A DNA stretch of 64,000 nucleotides from Halopseudomonas sabulinigri. Lineage in GTDB: Bacteria; Pseudomonadota; Gammaproteobacteria; Pseudomonadales; Pseudomonadaceae. Below, piece by piece: positions 46,020 through 55,693 of the stretch. Location of the stretch: the NCBI RefSeq assembly GCF_900105255.1, contig NZ_LT629763.1, forward strand, positions 434,001 to 498,000, in the 5' to 3' direction. The notes below the pieces were generated by a model. That model made no database searches. It worked only from the letters and a program-made list of their open reading frames with translations, and was not told the origin of the DNA. The first letter of the stretch is position 1. Each line of letters begins with the position of its first letter. The position numbers were made by a program, and so were the translations under genes.

Positions 46020-49000
46020 ATGACATTGCCACCACAACCGAAAGGCCTGGTTTTTGACCTAGAGGTAGTGCCGGCAAAAAATGGTAAGCCTGATCGCATA
46101 ATCATGATCGGTGGGTTAAGGCCTGATACCGGCGGCGAGCTCGAGCTCAAGGTTGGTAGCGATTCGGCAGATGCGCTGCGGAAGCTTGATGCACTCTCGC
46201 AAGGGGCCAGCTTTGTGCTTGGCCACAATTTGGTGGAGCACGATCTGCCAGTACTACAGACTGCGGTGCCAGATCTCGCGATGCTTCGCTTGCCGGTGAT
46301 TGATACACTTCGGCTCTCGCCGCTGGCTTTTCCGCAGAATCCGTACCACCGGCTGGTCAAGGATTACAAGCTAATCCGTGACAGTCTCAATTCGCCTCTG
46401 GCCGATTGTCGTTCCACCCTGACCCTCTTTCAGGACCAGCGCGAAGCTTTCGGCCAGTTGCGCTCAACCCATCGCGATGAACTTCTCTGTTATCAGAGCC
46501 TACTCGCCCCGTCGATCTCTGGTGGCGATCTAGGGGCCTTCTTTGGCTCACTCACAGGCGCGACACCGATCTCGTTGCCAGAGGCGCTGAAGCTGGTGCC
46601 AAACCTGTTGATCGAAACCGACCCCACGCTGGACCGGGATCTCAAGGTATGTCGACCGGCGCTGGCTGTACTGCTTGATCATGTTGAAGCAGAGGAACAT
46701 CTCCGGTGGGCCTTCGCTTATGCATTGGCCTGGCTGCGCGTCTCCGGCGGTAATTCGGTGCTGGCACCATGGGTCAGGTACCAGTTTCCTGCGGTCGTCG
46801 GCATGATCCAGAAGCTCAGAGACGAGCCGTGCGGTAGCGCGGACTGCCAATACTGTCGAACGACTCATGATCCCAGGCTTGAGCTCAAGCGCTACTTCGG
46901 ATTCGATGATTTCCGATACGAGAGCCCCGGCAGCAGTCTCCAGCATGATGTCGTGCTGGCCGGCATGCAGGGCGAAAACGTGCTCGCGGTACTCGCTACC
47001 GGCGGCGGCAAGTCGCTCTGTTATCAGTTGCCAGCGCTGAACCGATTTCATCGCAACGGTAGCCTGACGATTATTGTCTCACCGCTGCAGTCGCTTATGA
47101 AAGATCAGGTGGATGGCTTACTGACACGCAACGTGCAGTGCGCGGCAGCGCTCAATGGTCTGCTTACCATGCCTGAAAGGGCAGATGTGCTGGAGAAGAT
47201 CCAGCTTGGGGATATTGGCATTCTGCTTGTCTCCCCCGAACAGTTTCGCAACATGACCTTCCGCAAGGCGATTGCCCAGCGGCAAATCGGCGCCTGGATC
47301 TTTGATGAGGCGCACTGTTTGTCCAAGTGGGGTAACGACTTCCGGCCTGATTACCTTTACGTCGCCAGATTCATCCGCGAATTCAGCGGCGACCAGCCCG
47401 TTGCCCCGATCGGCTGCTTCACCGCCACGGCGAAACTTGATGTTCTAGGAGATATCGAGGAGCATTTTCAGGAGATGCTCGGCTTGACCTTCAAAAGCTT
47501 CATTGGCACGCATGAGCGAACCAATCTGAGTTTTGAAGTGCTGCCCTGCCTTCGTAACGAAAAATGGGCGCGCATCAACCAGCTGCTCTCTACAGAACTT
47601 GGTGAGCAGGATGGCGGCGCGGTAATATTTGTTGCGAGCCGGCGCAAAACAGAAGAGCTGGCCAGTTTTCTCATAAGCCAGAACTGGTCATGCAGGCACT
47701 TCCACGCTGGCCTTGAGCCCCACGAAAAGAAGGACATCCAGGAGTCGTTCATAGGCGGATCGTTGCGAATCATCGTCGCGACCAATGCCTTTGGGATGGG
47801 CGTAGACAAGCCGGACATCCGGCTCGTCGTGCACGCAGACATCCCCGGCTCGCTGGAAAACTATCTTCAAGAGGCGGGCCGGGCAGGGCGGGACCAGGCA
47901 CAGGCACGTTGCGTGCTGCTATACGACCCCCAGGATATTGAAACCCAGTTTGGACTCAGCGAGCGCTCGAAGCTCAGCCTGCGCGACATCCAGCAGATTC
48001 TGCGCAAGCTGAGGGTGGAAAGCACCAAGCGCAAGGGTGGCGAGCTTGTCATTACTGCCGGAGAGATACTGCTCGATGATAACGTCGATACCAGTTTCGA
48101 TATCGATGATCAGGACGCGGAAACCAAGGTTGTCACGGCAGTTGCCTGGCTTGAGCGGGGGGAGTACCTCAAGCGTGAGGTGAACAAGACGCAGATATTT
48201 CCCGCCCGCCCGGGCCTGAGCAAGGAAGAGTGCGACAAGCGCCTGAAACAGGCGAACCTGTCTCAGCGGCGCCGTCAGGAGTTCGAAGCCATCCTGCGCT
48301 TTCTGTTCTCCGCCTGCCCGGATGAGCGCATCAACACCGACCAGCTTATGGCCCTCACAGGGCAGACGCAGGAAGAAGTCGCCGGTGCGCTCAAGCAGCT
48401 GGAAGAGCTCGGGCTGCTGGTCAACGATGCGCAGCTCACCCTCTATCTTCGCCACGGTACGAGCGATTCGGCCACGCAGCTTCTTGAGCATTCACTTCAG
48501 CTCGAGAAGGCTCTGTTCGATGTCCTGCGTGAGCAAGCTCCTGACGCTGATAGTGGTGCATGGCAGGATCTGAACCTGCAGCCGCTTACGGCGGAGCTGA
48601 AACAGCGCACGAATCGGCCAGACCTATTGCCCTTGCATGTGCAACGCCTGCTGCGCAGCCTTGCTCAGGACCGGGACGGTGAGAGCCGGCAGCGTAGTAG
48701 CTTCGAGCTGCGCCAGATAAGCCGCGACTACCTGAAACTGCGGGTACAGGTCGGCCACGATTGGAACAAGCTTGAGGCGCAAGGCGCAAAAAGACGCGCG
48801 ATCGCCAGCAAGGTGCTGAGCTTTCTGGTGGACAAGATCGCCCCTGGCGTCCGCGGCAAGGATCTGCTGGTAGAAACGACCTTCTCCGAACTGCTGGGAG
48901 TGATCGAGCAGGATCTTGCGCTCCGTCATGAAATCCGCCTGGAGCAGCGCCGCAAGGCGATCGAGCATGTCCTGCTGTATATGCATCTGCAGGAAGTGCT

Positions 49001-51143
49001 CACCCTTAATCACGGCATGACGGTAATGCGCCGCGCGATGACTATCGACATTAACCCGGAAAAACGCGGCGTCTATCGCAAAGAAGACTACCTCCGGCTC
49101 GATGAGCATTACCGGGAGCGGGGTATTCAGGTCCATGTCATGCGTGAGTACGCCGAGATGGGCTTGAAGGGAATGGCCACGGCACTGGGGCTGGTGCTCG
49201 ATTATTTTAGCCAGGGCAAGAGTGAATTCATCATGAGGTACTTCGCGGGGCGCGAAAGGACTCTGAAACTGATGACCAGCGAGGCGTCCTGGCGCACCAT
49301 CGTTCATTCACTTAATAGCGCTCAGAAGCAGGCAGTGACAGATGACGATGACCGCAACTGCCTGCTGCTCGCTGGGCCTGGCTCCGGCAAGACGCGCGTC
49401 ATCGTCCACAGGATCGCCTATCTGCTGCGGGTCCGCCGGGTGCCAGCCAGTTGCGTTGTTGCGCTAACGTTCAACCGCCACGCTGCCAATGAGATCCGCA
49501 AACGCCTCTTTGCGCTAATAGGGCAGGAGGCTTACGGGCTAACGGTTCTGACCTACCACAGCATGGCCATGCGCCTGACAGGCACCCGATTTGAACGCGG
49601 GGCGGAGGTCAATGAAGCAGAGCTCAAGCGCGTGCTGGAAAACGCCGTTGAGCTGCTTGAGGGTAAGGGCCACGCGGAGGGTGATGATGACCTGCGTGAG
49701 CAGCTCATGCGGGGGTACCGCTACATATTAGTGGATGAGTATCAGGACATCGACGAGATGCAGTATCGGCTGGTTAGTGCCCTGGCGGGGAGGACCACCG
49801 ACGACGAAGGCAAGCTATGCATCATGGCGGTGGGCGATGACGACCAGAATATCTACGGGTGGCGCCAGACCAGCAACCAGTACATCGAGCGCTTTACTCA
49901 GGAATACGAAGCCAGCATCTCCTATCTGATAGAGAATTTTCGCTCGACCGGCCACATCATCAACGCGGCCAACCGCGTCATCCAGGCCAACCCTGATCGC
50001 CTTAAGGCAGAGCATCCCATAGGGATAGACAAGAAGCGTGTGACTGCGCCAGCCGGCGGCAACTGGGAAGCGCTCGACCCCGTCCGGAGGGGCAGGGTGC
50101 TGCGCATCCAGCTACCGGCAATAGATCGGGATGCTGGTAACCTGCAGGCGCAAGCAGCGGCCCGCGAGCTAGTGCGGCTAACGAATCTGGAAGGGTTGGA
50201 CCTGAAGGGCTGCGCAGTGTTAGCTCGGTCACATCGCTATCTCGCACCTCTGCAAGCCTGGTGCGAGCAGAACGGCGTGCCTTATCACTTGGCCGCCAAC
50301 AAGGACAGCGCGCTCCCGCTTACGCGCCTCAGGGAGTTTGTGCAGGTCGTGCGCATGATAAGTGCACATGAAGAAGCGTTATCACCTGCAGACTTGCAGC
50401 AACTGGTCGAGGCCCGCGAGTTCAGCACGCAGTGGCGCGCATTCTTCACGGCCGCAGTAGAGCAGATGCAGGTCGAACTCGGAGACTCCAAGTTCTCCGC
50501 CGCCACCCTGGTGGACTGGCTGTATGAATACGCACGGGAAATACGTCAGCAAACCAGTGAAGGGCTTTACCTGGGTACCGTCCATTCCGCCAAGGGGCTG
50601 GAGTTTCGGCATGTGGTGTTGCTCGACGGCAGCTGGAAAGTAACGGCGGACCAGCTAAGCGATGAAAGAAGGCTGTACTACGTCGGCATGACCCGGGCTG
50701 AGCATAGCCTGACGATCTGCGAATACCCCGGAGGGAACCCGTTTAGCCATGCCCTCGCAGATAGTGCAATAGTCGAAAGCTTCACCGGCACTCATGATCC
50801 ACAGATTGAAGTGCAGTACCGACAGCTGACCCTCAGGGACGTGGACATCGGGTACGCGGGCAGGCATTCCGCGAATGATTCGATTCACAAGGCATTAGCC
50901 GAGCTGTCCATCGGGAATGAGATCGAGCTTCGGCCAGAGGGTGACCGTTATCTGATGGTTACTGAGGAAGGTTGGATAGTTGGGCGAACGGCGAGATCTT
51001 TCAAGCTGAATGCACCCCCGCGAAAATGCGAGGTAATGGGTATGGTTGTCCGCTATGCGGCGGACGGGGAGGAGCATTTTAGGAAGGGGATGCAGGTGGA
51101 ACAGTGGGAGGTGCCGGTTGTGCGGGTGGCGTTTGTCGGCTGA
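46020..51143 (+). CDS. Exonuclease-RecQ-UvrD triple-domain helicase
   Basis: A 1707-residue protein with three enzymatic modules. Residues ~8-180 resemble a DnaQ/RNase-T-type DEDD exonuclease (VFDLEVVPA, LGHNLVEHDLPVL, YHRLVKDYKLIRD, LADCRST). Residues ~300-760 are a RecQ-type SF2 helicase: Walker A ATGGGKSLCYQLP (~323), FDEAHCLSKWG (~426), YLQEAGRAGRD (~617), then a winged-helix-like part. Residues ~1110-1570 are an SF1 UvrD/PcrA-type helicase: LLAGPGSGKTRVIVHR, LVDEYQDIDEMQYRL, GDDDQNIYGWRQ, TVHSAKGLEF and YYVGMTRAEHSL. All ATPase motifs look intact. It may resect or restart damaged DNA, or attack foreign DNA; the island setting favours defence. No accessory subunit is fused or overlapping. 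AAGGA lies upstream of the ATG. Confidence 0.88.
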   Translation: MTLPPQPKGLVFDLEVVPAKNGKPDRIIMIGGLRPDTGGELELKVGSDSADALRKLDALSQGASFVLGHNLVEHDLPVLQTAVPDLAMLRLPVIDTLRLSPLAFPQNPYHRLVKDYKLIRDSLNSPLADCRSTLTLFQDQREAFGQLRSTHRDELLCYQSLLAPSISGGDLGAFFGSLTGATPISLPEALKLVPNLLIETDPTLDRDLKVCRPALAVLLDHVEAEEHLRWAFAYALAWLRVSGGNSVLAPWVRYQFPAVVGMIQKLRDEPCGSADCQYCRTTHDPRLELKRYFGFDDFRYESPGSSLQHDVVLAGMQGENVLAVLATGGGKSLCYQLPALNRFHRNGSLTIIVSPLQSLMKDQVDGLLTRNVQCAAALNGLLTMPERADVLEKIQLGDIGILLVSPEQFRNMTFRKAIAQRQIGAWIFDEAHCLSKWGNDFRPDYLYVARFIREFSGDQPVAPIGCFTATAKLDVLGDIEEHFQEMLGLTFKSFIGTHERTNLSFEVLPCLRNEKWARINQLLSTELGEQDGGAVIFVASRRKTEELASFLISQNWSCRHFHAGLEPHEKKDIQESFIGGSLRIIVATNAFGMGVDKPDIRLVVHADIPGSLENYLQEAGRAGRDQAQARCVLLYDPQDIETQFGLSERSKLSLRDIQQILRKLRVESTKRKGGELVITAGEILLDDNVDTSFDIDDQDAETKVVTAVAWLERGEYLKREVNKTQIFPARPGLSKEECDKRLKQANLSQRRRQEFEAILRFLFSACPDERINTDQLMALTGQTQEEVAGALKQLEELGLLVNDAQLTLYLRHGTSDSATQLLEHSLQLEKALFDVLREQAPDADSGAWQDLNLQPLTAELKQRTNRPDLLPLHVQRLLRSLAQDRDGESRQRSSFELRQISRDYLKLRVQVGHDWNKLEAQGAKRRAIASKVLSFLVDKIAPGVRGKDLLVETTFSELLGVIEQDLALRHEIRLEQRRKAIEHVLLYMHLQEVLTLNHGMTVMRRAMTIDINPEKRGVYRKEDYLRLDEHYRERGIQVHVMREYAEMGLKGMATALGLVLDYFSQGKSEFIMRYFAGRERTLKLMTSEASWRTIVHSLNSAQKQAVTDDDDRNCLLLAGPGSGKTRVIVHRIAYLLRVRRVPASCVVALTFNRHAANEIRKRLFALIGQEAYGLTVLTYHSMAMRLTGTRFERGAEVNEAELKRVLENAVELLEGKGHAEGDDDLREQLMRGYRYILVDEYQDIDEMQYRLVSALAGRTTDDEGKLCIMAVGDDDQNIYGWRQTSNQYIERFTQEYEASISYLIENFRSTGHIINAANRVIQANPDRLKAEHPIGIDKKRVTAPAGGNWEALDPVRRGRVLRIQLPAIDRDAGNLQAQAAARELVRLTNLEGLDLKGCAVLARSHRYLAPLQAWCEQNGVPYHLAANKDSALPLTRLREFVQVVRMISAHEEALSPADLQQLVEAREFSTQWRAFFTAAVEQMQVELGDSKFSAATLVDWLYEYAREIRQQTSEGLYLGTVHSAKGLEFRHVVLLDGSWKVTADQLSDERRLYYVGMTRAEHSLTICEYPGGNPFSHALADSAIVESFTGTHDPQIEVQYRQLTLRDVDIGYAGRHSANDSIHKALAELSIGNEIELRPEGDRYLMVTEEGWIVGRTARSFKLNAPPRKCEVMGMVVRYAADGEEHFRKGMQVEQWEVPVVRVAFVG

Positions 51144-51197
51144 ACTATTGTGCTGAGGCCTGGGCAGAGCTGATGTAATACGATGGCAGGCATTCGC

Positions 51198-51248
51198 TAT
51201 CGGCAAAATGCGGTCATCAGGTGCCTACAGAAACAGGGGCTATTCAAT
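51198..51248 (+). repeat. 51-bp inverted repeat, left copy
   Basis: This copy matches the reverse complement of 55583-55633 at 46 of 51 positions. The shared core starts CGGTCATCAGGTG and runs through CTACAGAAACAGGGG to TATTCAAT. It sits between the helicase-fusion gene and the OLD-nuclease gene, with its TATTCAAT end facing the pair. Weaker similarity (GGCAGG) continues outward. Confidence 0.9.
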
Positions 51249-51393
51249 CTTTATCCGTGTAGAGGTCAGCACTGTCGCTTGGGATTTTGTGAGAGTTTTT
51301 GAACCGTGATACTGCTCTAGAAGAGCTGCTGAGTTAAAGTCTTAGAATCCATCAGCCCGGCATATTACCCTAAGCCGTCACAAGGAAGAGGCT

Positions 51394-53703
51394 ATGCAGA
51401 TCCAGCACTTGGAGATCGCAAATTTCCGCAAGCTCCTGTCCGTTCGAATCGACCTGGCAAGCACCACCACCCTATTGGTCGGTGCCAACAACAGTGGTAA
51501 ATCCTCCGCGATGTTGGCACTGCGTAAATTTCTGCTTTCGAAAGCGAGCGCTTTCCGCCTCCAGGATTTAACGCTTGCTCACCTCACGACCATTCATGCC
51601 ATTGGTGTCGAGTGGGAAGAGGCTGGCGAAACGTTCGAGATACCAGAGGCAAACCAGTGGACGCATTGGCTACCGACTCTCGATCTATGGGTGGAAGCCT
51701 CGCAAGGAGAACTGCATTACATCAAGGATCTGATTCCCAATTTTGCCTGGAAAGGTGGCCGCGTCGGGATGCGTTTTCGTCTTGAGCCCAAGGACATGGC
51801 CAAACTTTTCACCGATTACCGAAAAGAGCGTAATCGCGTCAAAACACTGCTGCAGGAGATCTTGAACAAGACCGAGGAGGGAAAAACTCCACCCACCCTT
51901 TCACTTTGGCCGCAAAGCCTGCATGACTACTTTAACCGACGTTTGGGAGCGATGTTCACGATACGCTGGTATCGTCTCGATCCGGCGCAGCTCTGCGAAC
52001 CAGATCCCAATACTCGTCACGCTAGCCCACAAGCACTGTCTGTGAACGCACGCCCGCTGGAGAGCAATCCACTGACCGATCTCATACGCGTTCACGAGAT
52101 CAATGCGCAGCGCGGCTTTGGTGACAGCGCCGAGGAGTCCATCACTGAGGGACGAGGTGGTTCAGGGAAAAAGCTTACTGAGCAATTGCGTGCTTACTAC
52201 AGTAGGCATCTGGATCCTGGTGACAGCCCTGACATTTCGGACTTGGAGGCGCTGACAGCCATTCAAGCTGCACAATCGGCTTTCGATTCCCGACTAACCT
52301 CCAGTTTCGCTCCCGCCCTTGAGGAGGTCGCCGGCCTAGGCTATCCGAATAATACTGACCCGGCGATCAGGGTAGAAACCCGCCTTTCCCCTACGGACGG
52401 CATGAACCATGAAGCTGCAGTGCTGTTCGAGTTGGATTCAGTAGTAGGTGCACCTGGTGCTCCTCCCATGCGCCTCCCCGAAACATCCAACGGCCTCGGT
52501 TATCAGAATCTGATCTCGATGATTTTCCAGCTGATGGCATTTCGGGATGAGTGGTTGAGGAAGTACAAAAATACCGAGGAACAGTCCGACGCAGGCGTTG
52601 AGCCGATCCACCTCGTGCTGGTTGAGGAGCCTGAAGCTCATCTCCATGTCCAAGTACAACAAGCCTTCATCAAGCACGCGTATCACGTCCTATGTAATGA
52701 GCCGCTTCTCAAGAAATACCCGAGGCTCAAAACACAGCTGGTGGTCAGCTCCCACTCCAGCCATGTTGCTCACGAGACGCATTATGCAAACCTTCGGTAT
52801 TTCCGAAGGCTACCTGCAGGAATGGCCGGTGTACCCATCCCGGTGTCCACCGTCTCTAACTTGAGCACAGTGTTTGGTGACAAAAACCGTCATAAGCAAA
52901 CCAAGGAGTTTGTGACTCGTTATCTGCGGGCGCAGCATGCCGATCTCTTCTTCGCTGACGCGGTTATATTGGTAGAAGGCGCTGCGGAGCGAATGATGAT
53001 GCCGCATTTCCTACGCAGTCATTTTCCCTTCCTTGACCGTTGCTACATCACCATCCTGGATATCGGTGGCAGTCACGCGCATCGCCTCAGGCCGTTAGTC
53101 GATGCGCTGGGAATTGTGACGCTTGTGGTCACGGATTTGGACGCCGGATTTAAGAAATCAGCGGTACCCGTCAAGCGGAAGGCAAAACAAGAAACCAATA
53201 ACCCCACCCTGCGCAGCTGGGTCACCGCCCTGGAAATTGGGCATGATGTCGACACGTTGCTGGATCTGGATGCGAAGCAAAAATCGCAGCAGATAGACGA
53301 CTTGTTTGCGATCCGCATTGCGTATCAGACACCTATCAACGTCGTTCTGCCCAAAACGAAAGTTGAAGCCCTGGCGTTACCCAACACGTTTGAGGACAGT
53401 CTGGTGCTGAGCAATGTGCAGCACTTCGCCACGAAGCAAGGCAGAGGTATGACCAAGGCTTTCGCAAAAGCGCTGCGAGATTCTGCAACTGCAGACGACC
53501 TAGGTCAGGCTTTGTTCGACGCGCTCAGGTCAGGTGACAAGGCGGAGTTCGCGCTACAGGTGCTTGGTGACCCCGATTTCGCCAAGGTGGCTGTTCCGGA
53601 GTACATACGGGAAGGGCTCGTCTGGTTAGAGAAAAAACTCAAGAAGAAGAGCAAGGAGCTCCTGATTATTCCTACGGCCAGTGTCGAGGTGACGCCCGAA
53701 TGA
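51394..53703 (+). CDS. OLD-family nuclease, class 2 (GajA-like)
   Basis: A 769-residue protein. The N-terminal ABC-type ATPase has Walker A LLVGANNSGKSS (~28), a degenerate signature GLGYQNLISM, Walker B LVLVEEPEAHLH (~405) and switch VVSSHSSH. The C-terminal TOPRIM nuclease has the metal-binding Glu in VILVEGAAERM (~524) and the Asp pair in VVTDLDA (~578). Being paired with a UvrD gene makes it class 2 OLD, the type that includes GajA of Gabija. It is longer than usual GajA (about 580), mainly in the ATPase insertion and after TOPRIM. AGGAAGAGG precedes the ATG. The next gene overlaps by 4 bases. Confidence 0.88.
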   Translation: MQIQHLEIANFRKLLSVRIDLASTTTLLVGANNSGKSSAMLALRKFLLSKASAFRLQDLTLAHLTTIHAIGVEWEEAGETFEIPEANQWTHWLPTLDLWVEASQGELHYIKDLIPNFAWKGGRVGMRFRLEPKDMAKLFTDYRKERNRVKTLLQEILNKTEEGKTPPTLSLWPQSLHDYFNRRLGAMFTIRWYRLDPAQLCEPDPNTRHASPQALSVNARPLESNPLTDLIRVHEINAQRGFGDSAEESITEGRGGSGKKLTEQLRAYYSRHLDPGDSPDISDLEALTAIQAAQSAFDSRLTSSFAPALEEVAGLGYPNNTDPAIRVETRLSPTDGMNHEAAVLFELDSVVGAPGAPPMRLPETSNGLGYQNLISMIFQLMAFRDEWLRKYKNTEEQSDAGVEPIHLVLVEEPEAHLHVQVQQAFIKHAYHVLCNEPLLKKYPRLKTQLVVSSHSSHVAHETHYANLRYFRRLPAGMAGVPIPVSTVSNLSTVFGDKNRHKQTKEFVTRYLRAQHADLFFADAVILVEGAAERMMMPHFLRSHFPFLDRCYITILDIGGSHAHRLRPLVDALGIVTLVVTDLDAGFKKSAVPVKRKAKQETNNPTLRSWVTALEIGHDVDTLLDLDAKQKSQQIDDLFAIRIAYQTPINVVLPKTKVEALALPNTFEDSLVLSNVQHFATKQGRGMTKAFAKALRDSATADDLGQALFDALRSGDKAEFALQVLGDPDFAKVAVPEYIREGLVWLEKKLKKKSKELLIIPTASVEVTPE

Positions 53704-55574
53704 ATGCCACACAGGATGTCGCCGTTGAAATGACGCCCACTGCGGATGACGTTATCCAAGAGTGCCTTAGCCTGGAGCAGCCGCGCAGTTTCTTCCTATA
53801 CGCCGGTGCCGGCTCAGGTAAGACCCACTCCCTCGTCGTGGCGGTGAAATCGCTTAAAGAACGTGAACGTCAGCGCCTCACGTTTGAAAGTCGGCAAATC
53901 GCGATCATTACGTACACCAACGCAGCCTGTGAGGAGATCGCAAGTCGCCTTGAGCACGATCCGCTGGTTAAGGTTTCAACGATTCATGCTTTCTCTTGGA
54001 AGATGATCAAAGGCTTCAACGACGACATTCGTGAATGGTTACGTATCAAACTCGCGGGCGACATCGATGAATTGGATGACAAGCTCCGTCGGGCGAAAAC
54101 AGTGAACAAGACGTCCCAGGCTAACCAGGCGAGCCGGGATAGCAAAGCTCGTCGTTTGGCATCCTTGGATGAAATTCCCGAATTTACCTACAGTCCGACG
54201 GGAGACAACGTAAGCAGGCAATCGCTGAATCACAGTGAAGTTATTCAGATGGCCGCAGAGTTTCTACCCCAGCCGCCTTTACTCGATGTTATGGCGGATC
54301 GGCACCCAGTGCTGCTCATCGATGAGAGCCAAGATACAAACGGCTCGCTCATGGATGCATTTCTGAAAGCTCAGGCAGCGATTCCTGAGAGATTTTGCTT
54401 AGGACTGCTCGGCGATACGATGCAGCGTATCTACAACGACGGGAAGCCAAGGCTTGATGAGGCGATACCGCCAGACTGGGCGAAGCCTGAGAAACGTATC
54501 AATCGTCGTTGCCCGATACGAGTGGTCGATTTAATCAACGATATCCGCGCGGGCGCCGATGATCATCAGCAGATACCAAAGTCGGGAGCTGCCCAGGGTG
54601 CCGTACGCATGTTCTGCACCCGGCAAGCGCCGGGTCAGGACTTCAGCCTGGAAGACCAGATCGCTAAGCAAATGGCACAGATCACGGGAGATGCTCAGTG
54701 GGCCACCGGCATGGGAGGCCGCAAGACGCTGATCCTGGAGCACAAGATGGCTGCCCGCCGCATGGGGTTTGAGGGCGTGTTCGCTCCACTCTATGCAGTT
54801 GCACATCTGAATACCGCGTTGATGGACGGTACGTTACCCATACTCAAGGTTTTCTTCGAAGGGGTAGCTCCAATCGCCGCAGCAGCCCTTTCGGATGATT
54901 TCACGCTCATAGAGGCGGTGCGGCTGCGCTCTCCTTTGCTTGATCCTAAGCATTTGGAGGCGGCTGGCAACAATCAATTCGAGCTCCTGGAATCTGTTGG
55001 AGTAGCGACTCAATCACTCTGCGAGATGTTGAAAAACAACGATCCCTTGGTTGAGGAGGTGGCTCAAATTCTCCTAAGTACGGGTTTGCTCGCGTTGCCT
55101 GATGGACTTGTTGAGGCGATGGCTCTAGGTGCCACTGCAGACCCTGCACCGGAAACGTCCGATCGTCGCGCACTTGAAATCCATGCCTATCGGGTTGTCC
55201 TAGGACGTCGTTACTCAGAGATGGCGGCCTTCGCAGGCTATGCAAACGGCCTTTCGCCCTACGGTACCCACCAGGGCGTCAAAGGCCTAGAGTTCCCCCG
55301 GGTGATGGTGATCCTGAACGACGAGGAAGCCCGCGGTTTCCTATTCAGCTATGAGAAATTGCTCGGTGTTACGCCGGCTTCGGCGACCGACATGAAGAAT
55401 GAGAGCGAGGGTAAAGACACGTCGCTATCACGCACAAGAAGGCTACTCTATGTTACCTGCAGTCGTGCTGAGGAGAGTTTGGCAATCGTGGTCTATAGCT
55501 CTCAACCAGAGATTGCGAAAGATAGAGTCATTAAAGCAGGCTGGTTGACCGCTGAAGAGATCGTAGTGCTCTGA
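53700..55574 (+). CDS. UvrD-like SF1 helicase (GajB-like)
   Basis: A 624-residue helicase with motif I YAGAGSGKTHSL (~35-45), motif II LLIDESQDTNGS (~203), motif III LGLLGDTMQRIYN (~234), motif V HQGVKGLEFPRV (~525) and motif VI RRLLYVTCSRAEES (~580). The full set suggests an active ATPase. Its ATG overlaps the OLD-nuclease stop (ATGA), so the two are coupled, as in Gabija, where GajB supports DNA cleavage by GajA after nucleotide depletion. It is longer than typical GajB (about 500). Nine bases after the stop codon begins the right inverted repeat. Confidence 0.88.
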   Translation: MNATQDVAVEMTPTADDVIQECLSLEQPRSFFLYAGAGSGKTHSLVVAVKSLKERERQRLTFESRQIAIITYTNAACEEIASRLEHDPLVKVSTIHAFSWKMIKGFNDDIREWLRIKLAGDIDELDDKLRRAKTVNKTSQANQASRDSKARRLASLDEIPEFTYSPTGDNVSRQSLNHSEVIQMAAEFLPQPPLLDVMADRHPVLLIDESQDTNGSLMDAFLKAQAAIPERFCLGLLGDTMQRIYNDGKPRLDEAIPPDWAKPEKRINRRCPIRVVDLINDIRAGADDHQQIPKSGAAQGAVRMFCTRQAPGQDFSLEDQIAKQMAQITGDAQWATGMGGRKTLILEHKMAARRMGFEGVFAPLYAVAHLNTALMDGTLPILKVFFEGVAPIAAAALSDDFTLIEAVRLRSPLLDPKHLEAAGNNQFELLESVGVATQSLCEMLKNNDPLVEEVAQILLSTGLLALPDGLVEAMALGATADPAPETSDRRALEIHAYRVVLGRRYSEMAAFAGYANGLSPYGTHQGVKGLEFPRVMVILNDEEARGFLFSYEKLLGVTPASATDMKNESEGKDTSLSRTRRLLYVTCSRAEESLAIVVYSSQPEIAKDRVIKAGWLTAEEIVVL

Positions 55575-55582
55575 ACCAGCTC

Positions 55583-55633
55583 ATTGAATAACCCCTGTTT
55601 CTGTAGACACCTGATGACCGCTATTGGCCGATA
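55583..55633 (-). repeat. 51-bp inverted repeat, right copy
   Basis: Inverted partner of 51198-51248 (46/51 identical). It begins 8 bases past the UvrD-like gene's stop codon and separates it from the convergent viaA gene. The two repeats enclose exactly the OLD/UvrD pair plus its promoter region. Confidence 0.9.
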
Positions 55634-55693
55634 CCTGCCTGATACGGAAGTCTCAAACCGGCCAGAAGTTGCCATCAGTACAGGGCCATGGGG

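Noticed and set aside
51198..55633. Insertion sequence or composite transposon
   Set aside because: There is no transposase between or beside the inverted repeats and no target-site duplication was recognised.
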